64,000 bases of DNA from Hydrangea macrophylla. Lineage: Eukaryota; Streptophyta; Magnoliopsida; Cornales; Hydrangeaceae. Numbering within the stretch: position 1 is the first letter of the stretch; every line of letters begins with the position of its first letter. The notes under the pieces are model-generated. The model searched no databases. It worked only from the letters and a program-made list of their open reading frames with translations, and was not told the DNA's origin. The stretch spans positions 72,345,169 through 72,409,168 of the forward strand of contig CM066988.1 of NCBI GenBank assembly GCA_033977485.1, in the 5' to 3' direction. Made by a program: the position numbers and the translations under genes. Shown piece after piece: positions 10,453-22,004 of the stretch.

Positions 10453-11810
10453 TCGAACCTAGAATCTATGGTTTCGCAGACCAGAATTTCTGATTTTGGG
10501 TTCACTCGAGGATTAGACTTGAAAGCATCCTTTTAATCGAATTAATTAATTTTTGTGTGCCCGTTGCATTGCACTTGCATGTCTCGCCAGTCGATTGCAA
10601 GGAACTATAACCTTGGAGGCTCGGGGCAACCTTGTCAGTCAAGCCATCATGGGACTGTGTGATCACCCTTGATCTTGTACCATGTGTTAGTATATGAAGC
10701 ATCCTATCGGGTGTGTGTCAATGGTCCCTTATTTGACCAAAACCCGACCTTTGCATGATAGCTTCTATAGAACCTTTCAATCTTAGGAAATTAATTCTTG
10801 ATTAGGATTATGTGCTTGGGAGTTTTGTATGCCAGAAAGGGATTAATTGAGATGATGACGATGCTTGCTTGATGAAAGATGTGTAACCTCTTAATCACTT
10901 TTGAGCAATTCTTTTCATGTCCTATGACATTTATGAACATGCCAAAACTTGATTATAAGATTAACATCTCTTATATCATGTTTAGCTAAGCATCATGGAC
11001 CTTGTATGTATCCGAATTCATGAAGAGTATGGCAATAATCCGATCATGTGATCCTCCTACCCAAAGAATTTTAAATTCATCTTTGAAAGCAAATGGACTT
11101 TTGCCATCTTTATTCCAAAGTTTTCAATCGCTCTTTCAAAAAAATCTTTGGAGTTCACTTTTTGATTAAAGCTCCAAACTAATCTTTGTTAAAGTACACT
11201 TTCACATGATCATCTTCAATTGAAGATTCCAAACATATTGAGAATTGTTTTAAGAAATCTCATCGTATAAAGAAATGCTTTTCAAATGAATTTCAAAGTA
11301 AAATTTCAATCCAATCATCATGGTTGAGGAATGTTTAACATCCTCATTCTCAAAAGAATTCACGAGAATTATTTTCAAAAGATTTTATCATCCATGATAT
11401 ACTTCCTGAAGGAATATCCAACCTTCGAAAGGGTAACGAGGATCACAATGAAAAGAGGAATTGGCGCACTTGACATGGGTGAAGATTTTATGTGTTATGT
11501 GTTATGATTAGGATTTTCTTTTCTTTGGCATTTAGAGTAGGCACACAGACACTTGCATTTCATCTGTGTGCCATATGTGCAGTGCATGCATTTAGCCACA
11601 TCAAAGCATTGCATGCATGTAGAATACAATTTACACCATCCTCTTTCCAGTCAAGATCAAAGGAATCCAATAGTTCCTCAAAATTCCTTGAAATTCCTTG
11701 CCTCTTGAAAATCAATTCTACATGTAGACCTTTTACCTATCTATATTGAAAAAGAGGAACAACTAGATCCACTAGTGAGGATACTTCTAACCTTCTAAGG
11801 TTCTTTTTCC
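10453..11810 (+). other. Untranslated leader of D
   Basis: About 1.36 kb of AT-rich sequence between primer site and gag with no sustained reading frame. I see no tandem repeat here, unlike the matching leader of B. Confidence 0.55.
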
Positions 11811-13060
11811 ATGATTTTAGTTAAAATGGCACATAAAGGGAATACTGGGGAAGTAGCAGAGTTAAGGGCAATTGTGGAACAACAAGCCAAAAACATGAAC
11901 CGCATGATGGCTATGATGGAAACCATGGTGCGGCAGCCACCACCTACAAATTTGCAAGGTGTTGACCCTCCTCCAATCGCAAGGGAAGAGGACTGGTTTG
12001 ATGACCCAAAAGTTCAAAGAGTTGAGGTGCCAAGTGCAGAGAAAGAGAGGATGGAGAAGGAAAGAGCTGAGAAAGAGAAAATAATGGCTGAGAAAGTAGA
12101 GAAACTTGAAAGGGTAGTCCGTAAGGCTCAAGGAGTTGACACTTATTTGATTGAACTAGAGGGATTGTATGAAGGGGTGCAGGAAACATTGCCTGTTGGT
12201 TTCAAGATGCCAATTTTTGACAAGTTTAATGGTACCGGTAACCCTTACAGTCATATACGGATGTGCATTGGGGATTTCCAACCCAGTGGTTTGAGCACTA
12301 TGATGATAGCTATTTTGTTTCAACAAACTCTGACTGGAGCTGCCCTGGCATGGTACCTCACGATCGAGCCAAGTAAAACTAGGATCTGGGAAGAAGTAGT
12401 AAAGTTGTTCGTGGCCCAAAATCAAAACAACCAAGAGATAGATGTGACAGTTTGAGATTTGGAGACAATCAAGCAGGAATATAATGAATCATTTGCTGAG
12501 TTTTTAAGCCGATAGAGGGGTAAAGCAGCCAAAATGGTTCAAAGGCCATCTGAAAAAGAGCAGATCAGAATGCTAATGAAAAATATACAGTCGGTTTACC
12601 AAGAGAAGATGAGGTTCCAATCAATTAACACTTTGCTAAGGTTTTTGATTTGGGGACAAGAATTGAAGACGCTATCCGCGAAGGGGTAATCAAAAGAGAG
12701 AATCAGGTGAACAAATATGTAGGGCCAGAGTCCGATGTTAATACTTTTGCACAACCAACTCAACGGAAGGGCCATTATCAAAAAGGTAATCGGTCGAGTT
12801 ATAATCAAGGACGACTTGGAGAGACCGCTGGATTCAGAATACTGCTGAGTGTGGCATTAGAACAGGTAGTAGAAAAAGGATACTTGAAAAAGTTGGATCC
12901 ACAACCCGTGCCTGACCCCATCCCAAAGGGATATAACATTGACCAATATTGTGCTTTTCACTAGATGTTGGGTCATGATACTGACCATTGTATGAGATTG
13001 AAGCATGAAATTCAAAGCCTGGTTGAGAAAGGAGTTATGACACATGTTCTTGGGGAGTAG
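11811..13060 (+). pseudogene. gag: Tat-type gag of D (broken)
   Basis: The frame from 11811 (or the ATG at 11826) starts with a predicted coiled-coil segment (AELRAIVEQQAKNMNRMM) and a charged linker. The Tat gag core follows, with FKMPIFDKFNGTGNPYSHIRMC and WYLTIEPSKTRIWEEV. It is stopped by TGA at 12453 where B has arginine (CGA to TGA). A second stop in FLSR*RGK and a frameshift near 12633 follow. Then come TRIEDAIREG and VPDPIPKGYNIDQYCAFH*MLGHDTDHC, the atypical C-x2-H-x4-GH-x4-C finger of Tat gags with a CAG-to-TAG change inside it. It is co-linear with B's gag. Confidence 0.82.
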
Positions 13061-13414
13061 TGAACTCGAAGGTTTAAATGATGCCAATGAGGTGATAGTG
13101 TTTGGAACTACTACTGCTAAAGTAAATGTGGATGCTCTTGGAAATTTAATAAATTGAAAATCATCTGTGACACTCCAGTTGAAATCATGTCAAGTCTAGT
13201 CTGTTAATCAAGTCAGATCAAGTACGAGTCAAGTGTCAAGTCCAGTCGAGTTTTCGAGTTAGTCTGTATCAAGTTTATCTTCAAATCTTTTTATCGAGTC
13301 GAGTGATGTAATCCTCCTTCTATCATAGTTGAATAAAATCTCATTTTGCTTGATTCAGTGTGCTAAGTCGTGAATGAGTGGATCATTAAGCCAAAATAAA
13401 GAAGCAGCAAAAAA

Positions 13415-14465
13415 AAAGAAAAACAAGAAAAGAAAAAATCACTTTTTTTCAAACAATCATGAAAAAAAAAAGAAAAAAATCACTTTTTCAAATGATCATG
13501 GAAAATACTTTGTTAATAAATTTTTGCATTGAAAAGGATCCCCAAATGATCTAAGCAAATTTTGTGCCAAAACCAAGGAGGAGTAGAGAATTAATTAGTT
13601 TTACTTTAAGAATTTAAAGATGCTCTTGCTCAATCTTCAAAAGATGAACTTAGAACTTGAAGCTTGCTCACCATCCCCCTTTCTCAAATACCAAGCCTAA
13701 AAGATGAGCCTAACCAATCCAAAGCCATAACTTGATCCTTGGTGGTAGTTAGATATTTTAAATGAACTTCTTCTTCCAAAAAAAAAAAGAGAAGAGAAAA
13801 AAGAAAGAGCTTGCTAGGATGAAAACCCGAAAGGGCGTCTAGGCAAAAGTGAGAGCACAAAAAAGGAAAAAAAAAAGAGAGAAGAAGAATAAAAAAGAGA
13901 ACGAGCTCGCTAGGATGAAAACCCGAAAGGGAGCCTGGCAAAAGTTAGAGCAAAAAAAATAAGATGCGTGTTGATTTCAAAATCCGAATCCTAGCCAGTC
14001 AAAATCATGAAGAGAATAAGAGAGAGTGAGGTAGAGAAAAGAAAGGAAAGAGAAAAGAAAAAGCAGAGAATAAATAAGATTGAGAATTCTTAGGTGCTTC
14101 AAAGTACATCATTGGCACATGAATTATCTCAAAGCTTTGAGTTGTTCTAAACAAAGAAAATAAATTGGAAATAAAAAGGAGATTTGAAAGTATCAATCAA
14201 AATTTCATAAGAGGCTCAATGGCTAAGTGGGCCCAAAACAATGCAAAAGTATCTTTGAGAAAAATAAAGAGTGATTTGGATGGCTGCTATTGCTTTATAA
14301 GTATGATAGAGTATGATTAAAACACAATGTGTTATGAGAGTTGTAAAGATTGACTGGCTAGTGAAAATGTGAAAAGAATCAACCGCGATAAAAAAAAAAA
14401 AAAAAAAGAAAAGAAAAGAATAAAAAAAGAGAGAAGAAAATAAGAAAAAATAAATAAAAGGGAGA
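13415..14465 (+). other. Purine-rich non-coding region of D
   Basis: Several stretches of almost only A and G (13409-13440, 13463-13485, 13783-13810, 13858-13900, 14028-14065, 14390-14462). No frame or family motif. B carries the complementary pyrimidine-rich stretches at 36310-36345 and 36668-36735. Confidence 0.5.
13808..13954 (+). repeat. Twice-repeated conserved box (CCCGAAAGGG hairpin)
   Basis: Two copies of a box of about 48 bp containing CTAGGATGAAAACCCGAAAGG and GGCAAAAGTNAGAGC (13808-13857, 13907-13954), separated by purine-rich sequence. The inner CCC-GAAA-GGG could form a hairpin with a GNRA-type tetraloop. Three copies occur in the same region of B on its strand (35900-36060, 36623-36668). 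Confidence 0.55.
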
Positions 14466-14624
14466 AGTAGTTCATGTTCTCATCATCTTGTTCAAAAGCT
14501 ACCACAAGGAATCTGTTTCAGAAAATCTGCCCAGAAAAAGCAATCATTGAGCCCAAATGAAAATATGGCTCGAAAAGCCCACAAATTCTTGAAGCCTTAT
14601 TCTTTCAAGACTTCCAGAGTCGAT

Positions 14625-15550
14625 GAACTACGTTATGACCTGATTCCCACTTAGGGATACGTAGGCAGCCAGTGCGGTTCGGTCACAAACATCGTTGCAC
14701 CACGTGATATTTCTCTTTCATGCCTCAAGCGAACTACTTTGGACCTGGTTCCCACTTGGTAATAAGTAGGTGAACTTTCGAAGGTTCTCGGTCTATAACT
14801 ATTCCTAAACCAAAAGCATCACCCTTTGCACCTTTGGTTTCCTTCCTTCAGACTAGGGGCAAACTTGTGTTTGCCTAGAGCCATATATGTACTGCCAAAC
14901 CGGGGACAGACAAAGTTTGTACATCAGCATTGGGTTTCCTGCTTCAGCCCACCACATTCATGATGATTACCTCTAGGTTGGGAGTAAATGCACTATAGGC
15001 ATCCTGTACCATCATGTTCTCAAAACCCTTAGATGAGCCTATTTGCCCTTAAGACTAGGGGTAAACTTTGTTTGCCAAAAGCCCTCTATATTAGAGGCAA
15101 GTTCTCAAGTAATCAAGTTTATTTTGAAAGGATTGAAATAGAGTACCTTTCATTCTATAAGCTAAAGTACTAATTTGAAGCACATTCTAGATGGGCAAAG
15201 AATTCACTAAATCGAAAAGGGGAAGTTTTCAAAGTTTAGATTTATCAGCAAAAGTACTACCATTTGTAAGATAATGAATAAATGAAAGGTAAGATGATAC
15301 ATTATTCATGATGAAAGCACATTCATTCATAATGAATGTAGAGTTTGAGTCAGTCATCTTGAGTAACTGGCTTTGTCAGGTCTGTCCACCTTTGATGAGT
15401 TAATAAATGGTCTCAAATGTGTGGGTTAAAATGATGAATAAAGATTTGAAAAGTCTTCATGAGCATCCCAAGAGTAATACGAGCAGAGGTTTCGAACAGT
15501 ATCACAGCATAAAGTGGCAATATAAGAAGAGTCCAAGACTAGGGGCAAAG
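14625..15550 (+). other. Conserved 3'-region signals of D: GATACGTAGGCAGC anchors and PPT-like words
   Basis: At 14625-14690 a conserved phrase GACCTGATTCCCACTTAGGG-ATACGTAGGCAGCC occurs, with a degenerate copy at 14735-14775. Three PPT-like words GACTAGGGGCAAA follow at 14851, 15052 and 15537. The first lies in a hairpin, GGCAAAC-ttgt-GTTTGCC at 14858-14875. Both signals recur in B. Confidence 0.55.
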
Positions 15551-15758
15551 GTTACTTCCCTCTTTTGACAGAATCGATGTGTTTCTTCCAAAGGTCTGCA
15601 AATGCATAAAATCATTATTTCTATCAGCTCTGTTCAAATTCTTTGAGTCTCGTTTAGAAAATAGGTTGATTTGAGTCTGATTAACTCCCGATTTAAGAAA
15701 TTGAACTAAATTGAATTGATTCGAGTATGATTAACTCTTATTTTTTAAAATTAAATTG

Positions 15759-16107
15759 ACATAAGTCCTTGCGAGGCTGTTGATCTTCATTTTTGCAACA
15801 TAAGTCCCCTAAAGAGCTGTTGATTGTCACTTTCGTAATAGAAGTCCCTAAAAGGGCTTGCGAGGCTGTTGATCTCTACTTTTGCAACATAAGTCTCCAA
15901 AAGGGCTATTTGATCTCTGCTTTTGAAACATAAGTCCTTACGAGGCTGTTGATCTTTACTTTTGCAACATAAGTCCTTGCAAAGCTGTTGGTCTCTGTTT
16001 TTGCAACATAAGTCCCCCAAAGGGCTGTTAATTGTCGCTTTCGCAACATAACTCGTTGAAAGGCTGTTGACTATCGTTCTTGTTTGTATACCCCTGAGTG
16101 GCTATTG
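15759..16107 (+). repeat. Minisatellite array 1 of D, period about 39 bp
   Basis: About eight units containing ATAAGTCCTTGCGAGGCTGT followed by TGATC and a T-rich stretch ending in GCAAC. Each unit has a small hairpin CCT-TGCG-AGG. Three homologous units occur in B at 34990-35122. Confidence 0.8.
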
Positions 16108-16127
16108 ACCAATATCTTACCATGTTG

Positions 16128-17610
16128 ATTAGTCCTCAATAGCATCTTCTCTTCATAAGCGTTAGTCCTCAATGGCAGCTTCTCTAAGCATTAGTCCTCA
16201 ATGGCAGCTTCTCTAAGCGTTAGTCCTCAACGGCAGCTTCTCTAAGAGTTAGTCCTCAATGGCAGCTTCTCTAAGCATTAGTCCTCCATGGCAGCTTCTC
16301 TATGCTTTAGTCCTCAATGGCAGCTTCTCTAAGCGTTAGTCCTCAATGGCAGCTTCTCTAAGCGTTAGTCCTTAGTGGTAGCTTCTCTAAGCATTAGTCC
16401 TCAATGGCAGCTTCTCTAAGCATTAGTCCTCAATGGCAGCTTCTCTAAGTGTTAGTCCTCAATGGCAGCTTCTCTAAGCTTTAGTTCTTAATGGCAGCTT
16501 CTCTAAGCGTTAGTCCTCAATGGCAGCTTCTCTAAGCATTAGTCCTCAATGGGAGCTTCTCTAAGCATTAGTCCTTAATGGCAGCTTCTCTAAGCATTAG
16601 TCCTTAATGGCAGCTTCTCTAAGCATTAGTCCTTAATGGCAGCTTCTCTAAGCATTAGTCCTCAATGGCAGCTTCTCTAAGAATTAGTCCTCAATCAGCT
16701 TGTCCTTGCGTTAGTCCTCAATGGCAGCATTATCGGTGTTAGTACTCAATGGCAACCTTGCGTTAGTCCTCAATGGCAGCATTATCGGTGTTAGTCCTCA
16801 ATGGAAACCTTGCATTAGTCCTCAATGGCAGCGTTATCGGTGTTAGTCCTCAATGGAAACGTTATCGGTGTTAGTCCTCAATGACAACCTTGCGTTAGTC
16901 CTCAACGGCAGCATCATCGGTGTTAGTCCTCAATGGCAACCTTGCGTTAGTCCTCAACGGTAGCATTATCGATGCTAGTCCTCAATGGCAACCTTGCATT
17001 AGTCCTCAATGGCAGCATTATCGGTGTTAGTCCTCAATGGCAACCTTGCGTTAGTTCTCAATGGCAGCATCACTTGTGTTAGTCCTCAATGGCATCTGTA
17101 TTAGTCCTTAATGATAGCATCATCTGCATTAGTCCTCAATGGCAGCATCATCTGTGTTAGTCCTCCAAGGCAATTCTTGTTAGTCCTCAATGGCAATCTT
17201 TGTTAGGCCTCAATAGCAACCCTCATTAGTCCTCAATGGAAACTTTTGTTAGTCCTCAACGGTAATTTTCGTTAGTCCTCAACGGAGATCTCTGTTAGGC
17301 CTCAATGGCAGTCCTTGTTAGTCATCAATGATAATCCCTCATTAGTCCTCAATGGCAACTTCTCTACATAAGCATTAGTCCTCAATGGCAACTTCTCTAC
17401 ATAAGCACTAGTCCTCAATGGCAGCTTCTTTACATAAGCATTAGTCCTCAATGGCAGCTTCTTTACATAAGCATTAGTCCTCAATGGAAGCATCATTCGT
17501 GTTAGTCCTCTATGGCATCTAATACTAGTACACAATGGCAATCTTTTCGAACTTGCGTTAGTCCTCGATGGCAGTATCTTTTTGGTCGATTTTAGTCCTC
17601 GATGGCAATC
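16128..17610 (+). repeat. Minisatellite array 2 of D, period 29 bp and variants
   Basis: About 50 units built on TTAGTCCTCAATGGCAGC. The first half (to about 16690) is a regular 29-bp repeat ending CTTCTCTAAGCA. From 16690 units of 28 bp (ending ATTATCGGTG) alternate with units of 24 bp (ending AACCTTGCG). From 17100 the units become short and irregular. It shares the AGTCCTC core with arrays 1 and 3. Confidence 0.9.
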
Positions 17611-17616
17611 TTTGCT

Positions 17617-17866
17617 GAAGTCCTCTAGATTGAGGCAGATTGAGGCAAATCCTTGTTGAAGTCCTCTAGATTGAGGCAAATCTCTGTTGAAGTCCTCTAG
17701 ATTGAGGCAAATCTCTATTGAAGTCCTCTAGATTGAGGTAAATCCGTTGAAGTACTCTAGATTGAGGCAAATCTCCATTAAAGTCCTCTAGGTTGAGGCA
17801 AATCTCTGTTGAAGTCCTCTAAATTGAGGCAAATCCTTGTTGAAGTCATCTAGGTTGAGGAAATTC
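17617..17866 (+). repeat. Minisatellite array 3 of D, period 31 bp
   Basis: About eight units of GAAGTCCTCTAGATTGAGGC plus AAATCTCTGTT. Each holds an inverted repeat CCTC-tagatt-GAGG. Confidence 0.88.
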
Positions 17867-18044
17867 ATTTTGGTTTAAGGCATAGAATGCATTCATATCA
17901 CCAAGAAGAGAATGATCTTAGATATTCGCATCCACATAGCATGAAGCATGAAATTACATTGACAGTCGCTATTCCATGAGCACGTCCATCACGATAGGAT
18001 AGGTGCATTCATCTGTGTGATTGTTTGTGTTTAGGTTTTGCCCC

Positions 18045-18115
18045 TCACCCGAACTACGTTCTGGTCTGATTCCTCCAAGGATACATAGGCAGCTCACTGT
18101 TGAGCATGACCAGCA
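18045..18115 (+). other. Conserved GATACATAGGCAGC anchor near PPT of D
   Basis: GAACTACGTTCTGGTCTGAT then GGATACATAGGCAGCTCAC. The same phrase, on the opposite strand, lies at 33236-33300 in B at the same distance from the PPT. Confidence 0.5.
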
Positions 18116-18244
18116 GTGACCATCTCTACAATCGTTTTTGCAACACATTTTGTTTTTACCAAAGTTCAATAGCCTGGTCAAAGGCATGTCTTCACACAGG
18201 CTTCGACATTCACTTGTGATACACGTTGCTTCACAAGCTCTACC

Positions 18245-18258
18245 GAAGAGGGGCAAAT
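18245..18258 (+). other. Polypurine tract of D
   Basis: GAAGAGGGGCAAAT immediately before the LTR start TGTAGACAC. It would prime plus-strand DNA synthesis. The same tract adjoins B's 3' LTR at 33090-33103 on the minus strand. Confidence 0.85.
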
Positions 18259-18592
18259 TGTAGACACTCCAATTTTGATCGAACTATTAAACTTAGGGGG
18301 ATTTACCTCTGGAGATCAATGATGAATATGTCTCATCGGAATCAAGACTCTTACAAGCAGTCCGACTCTATTCTTAGAAGAATCTCGGTTCAAAATCGCC
18401 CTTTTTAGCCTAAAAGACCAAAATTCATATCTATCTGTCACCTTGTAGACCATGAGTTTTGAACACGTACAGAAACACGACATTGTCCTCGGAGCATCTT
18501 AAAACCATTTTTAAAAAGAGAGAAATTCAGCATGAACCCTGAAAAAGTCAACAGTTGACCCAGTGAAAAGTCAACGGGTCAAAAGGGGGTTC
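18259..18592 (+). repeat. 3' LTR of D, first segment
   Basis: Begins TGTAGACACTCC after the polypurine tract and is cut at 18592 by C. The rest is at 48963-51303. Confidence 0.8.
18588..18592 (+). repeat. Target-site duplication of C, left
   Basis: GGTTC, matching GGGTC at 48958-48962 with one mismatch. Confidence 0.55.
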
Positions 18593-18979
18593 TGATCGGC
18601 GACGAATAGTTGCCGTTTATAGTTCTAAAAATACGCTCTGTTAGCCCATTTCATGTAGTTATTAGTTATTTTTGAATAAATATTCTAAATTTTGTAGGAT
18701 TTTGAGCTTTAACTTGGAAACGTACAAAAATCCAATGATTAGTGGCTTTAGAAGTCATTCTGGGCTCAAACGGTGATTCCGGTGAAAGCTGAATGCAGTA
18801 GCAGTCTCGGAAAATTACATTTTTGATAAAGAATACTTTGGATTTGAGAAATTTCTCTAGAGAAATAAAATGTAGATTTTTGAGTTACGGAGGCGTGGCT
18901 TTAAACGGCGAGTCAATCCGAGTTCCGAGCAAAAAGTTATCGCAATTCCACGAAAGTCGCGCAGTGCAGCGAAAAGGAC

Positions 18980-19006
18980 CTCGCGCGAGCGGGCCGCGCG
19001 AGCGAC
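18980..19006. promoter_or_regulatory. CGCGCGAG dyad words in C 5' LTR
   Basis: Two CGCGCGAGCG words flank GGCC, upstream of the TATA box. The 3' LTR copy is at 47860-47886. Longer clusters of the same words lie in C's 3' region (45031-45290). Confidence 0.5.
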
Positions 19007-19147
19007 CTTTGAAAAAACCAAAAACGCATATTTTGTGAAATTAAAGTGCCCAGCGAAGATGGTTTGTGCATATGTCGTCCAGAAATGTAAATATAGCTAT
19101 TTTAGTGCGATTTGGCTTAGGAAAGCTTCCTAAATCCTTCCAAACTC

Positions 19148-19156
19148 TATATAAAT
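19148..19156 (+). promoter_or_regulatory. TATA box of C 5' LTR
   Basis: TATATAAAT, conserved in the 3' LTR at 48028-48036. Confidence 0.55.
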
Positions 19157-20082
19157 CCTATTCTAAATCAATTTTGTGGTTACACATCATTACACAACAT
19201 TATACACAGCCATATACACAAAACTCCAGCCATTGAAGAGAGGAAAACAAGGAGAAGAAGAAGAAGACCAATGATTCTCATGGCCTCCTCCATCAACCTC
19301 TTGTTGTTCATCAATTCTATGGCCAACTAAACCTAGATCTAGGGTTTCAATGAAATCCTAGCCAAGTAATAGGGTTTTATTTATGTTCTTATTTTAGTTT
19401 TATTATGTATGGATGACAGTTACATGTTTAGAGGATTTTTATAAATAAATCGTACTTCTATTGATTAAATCATTACTTTCAAAGTTAATTCTTGTCTTAG
19501 ATCTATTTTGACTGTGATGTGCTCAATGATCTATATTTTCTGTGCTTGTATAGATTGTTTACATGTAATGGTGCTTAAATTGAATTGTGCTATCAAGTAT
19601 CCGAATAGTCCATGCCTAGATTAGACGGATTATACCATAACCCTAGTTTAGTGTGGGATAATTCGTGCTAACCGAAGATGGATTATGTTGGTGCTTGAAC
19701 CATAGTTATTTTCTTGACGGAGGAATTGGGCTTGTAGCTACGATTCCCCATTATCATCCAACTTAATAATCTAATTGAATGCATAAATATTCCTATTATG
19801 ACGCTAGTGGTGGATTTGCAATCCTAGGTTCTCTTAAACATATTTATAACAACACTTTTAAATCACTTTCATAATTTAGATTTAATTTTATTGTTCTTAG
19901 TTTAATTAAATTCAAAATCAAAATCTCGTTTTTCTTAATCAACTAAATTTAGGTTTTAAAATTAAAGCGCGGTAGTTAATCAATCTATGTGGGTTCGACC
20001 TTTACTTCCACACTGCAAATCTTTTGAAAGTAAAGCACAAATAAGCATACTTTTATATCTTGATTTTGACAACATCAATTTT

Positions 20083-20100
20083 TGGCGCCATTGCCGGGGA
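20083..20100 (+). other. Primer binding site of C (tRNA-Asp type)
   Basis: TGGCGCCATTGCCGGGGA, one mismatch from the tRNA-Asp complement, five bases after the LTR end. Confidence 0.9.
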
Positions 20101-20578
20101 TTGCAAATTATTACCTTTAGTTTTAGAATCTTAGTTTAGTTAATTCGTAAATATTAGATTAGGTTTTCTTTTCTTATTTTTCGTTTTATTTTGAGTTACT
20201 AACTTTTTTCTTTTTATTTTGTAGTATCTCGAGTCGTCAAAATTCTAACGTTTTCGGGAGGAATAGCTTAGCGCATCAAAGGAGCTTACGCGAAAAAATA
20301 AAAAAAGAATTAAATAAATTGCTTCTTTTGAAATTCGCTTTAAACCACTGTAAGTCAGGGCACTGTGACGCACTATTTGCATTAGTTTAGGGTTAATTGC
20401 ACTGCATTAGCTAGGAAACCCGGGGCGCTGGGCTTGACGCGGTCATTGCATTACAGGATAATATTCATGCATCACTGTAGTTGAGTGCTTGTTATCTTAG
20501 TTGCGTGATTGCTATTTGTTTTTTTTTATTTATTTATTTGAGTCAGTGTTTGTTTTTAGCTTATTTTCTTTTTAGTTT
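20101..20578 (+). other. Leader of C
   Basis: Untranslated leader of about 480 bp, AT-rich. Nothing else is recognisable in it. Confidence 0.6.
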
Positions 20579-21799
20579 ATGTTTGGTACACGTTCAAATA
20601 AACCTGAATTAAAATCTTTCGATCTTGAACTTGAACGTACCCTTAGAATTAGTAAGTCTTCAACCCAAGCTCCGAGAGCTCAGTTGGAAATAGACGACGA
20701 TTCGACTCCAAAACCATCGTCGTTGTTTGAGGCCAAAATTCAAAGTACCCTTAAACGGTTAAGGAGAACTCGAACTTTTAAAATAGAACCTATTCCAATG
20801 GCCGACATTGGAAACAACGTAAATAATATGAATAATCTTAATATACCGCCACCACCTCCGCTTAAAGATTACTTTATTCCTACGACTTATACGCCACAAA
20901 CATGAATTGATTTACCGGAGGCGACGGCATCTCACTTTGAGATAAAGTCATCTACCATCTCGCTACTTCCTTCTTTCCATGGTCGTCTAAATGAAGATCC
21001 ATATCAACACTTAGGAGATTTTCAGGATATATGCTCCACTTTGAAAATTCAAAATCTTACTGATGATGAATTAAAATTGCGGCTCTTTCCATTCTCTTTA
21101 AAAGATAAAGCTAAATACTGGCTCCAATCTTTGGAGCCAAACACAATTAGAACATGGGAAGCCTTACACACCGCATTTTTACAAAAGTTTTTCCCTATTA
21201 TGCGTACGAATCAGATAAGGAAATCTATAACAAATTTTGTGATGCAAGATGGGGAAACATTTTATGATACTTGGGAGAAGTTTAAAGAATTATTGTGCTC
21301 GTGTCCACATCATCAGGTTCCTAAGTGGCAGTTGGTACAGGTCTTTTATGAGGGACTTATTCCCTCAGTCCGTAATACCGTCGATGCTGTTTGTGCGGGT
21401 ACCTTCCTACACAAAAGTGCCGACGAGACCTAGAAAATCTTTGAAACATTAAGCGAGAATTCGATGCATCAGGCTGTGTCAGTACGTTCCGAGGGATATC
21501 ATTCACATCCTAAGAGAGAGGTAAAGTTCGAGTCAAGTCATTCAATTGAAATAAAAGAACTATCTAAAAAACTTGACCGACTTTTAACAATGAACCAAAC
21601 GACAGCCCCACCCGCTCATGAAATTTGTGCATTATATTCTGATCCGTCACATTCTATCCTTGCATGTCCATCGGCGAGTCAATTTTCGGAATTCGTGGAG
21701 CAACACATTAATTCTATTCAACAATACCCACAAAATAATTATAATTCGACTACTAATAATCCGGACGCGCCATGGAGAAACCATCCTAATTTCTCGTGC

Positions 21800-21800
<1 letters not shown>

Positions 21801-21832
<32 letters not shown>
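21801..21832 (+). repeat. AAT microsatellite inside gag of C
   Basis: Ten to eleven AAT/ATA triplets encoding polyasparagine in gag. Confidence 0.85.
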
Positions 21833-21835
<3 letters not shown>

Positions 21836-22004
21836 ATGAGTAATTTCCCTAACGCTTATAGACCTCAACAATGTCAATACCAACAACCTCCTCCTCCACC
21901 TCCACATAATAATGCATTTGAGGAGAAGGTGTTGGCCTCACTTGAAAGTTTTGGTCCGGTGATCCAGTTAGTACATTCCCACACTCAGTCCATTGCAAAA
22001 CTGG

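Larger units (their letters stand above)
18593..20077 (+). repeat. 5' LTR of C
   Basis: TG...CA ends, 1,485 bp. It contains GC-rich CGCGCGAG words at 18980-19006 and a TATA box TATATAAAT at 19148-19156, 142 bp downstream. Confidence 0.9.

Noticed and set aside
15787..16020. Minus-strand cysteine-rich frame with repeated DLCCKSKDQQ
   Set aside because: Translation of the 39-bp array; no independent coding evidence.
16128..17610. CRISPR-like look of regular 29-bp direct repeats
   Set aside because: Units abut without unique spacers, the context is plant retrotransposon, and no cas-like gene is present.
17302..17679. Minus-strand frame of 125 codons with repeated RTNAYVKKLPL
   Set aside because: Direct product of the minisatellite in D. 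No start context or relative; period follows the DNA repeat.
20083..20100. tRNA-like sequence
   Set aside because: Only the 18-base primer complement is present; no cloverleaf around it. The same holds for the other primer sites.
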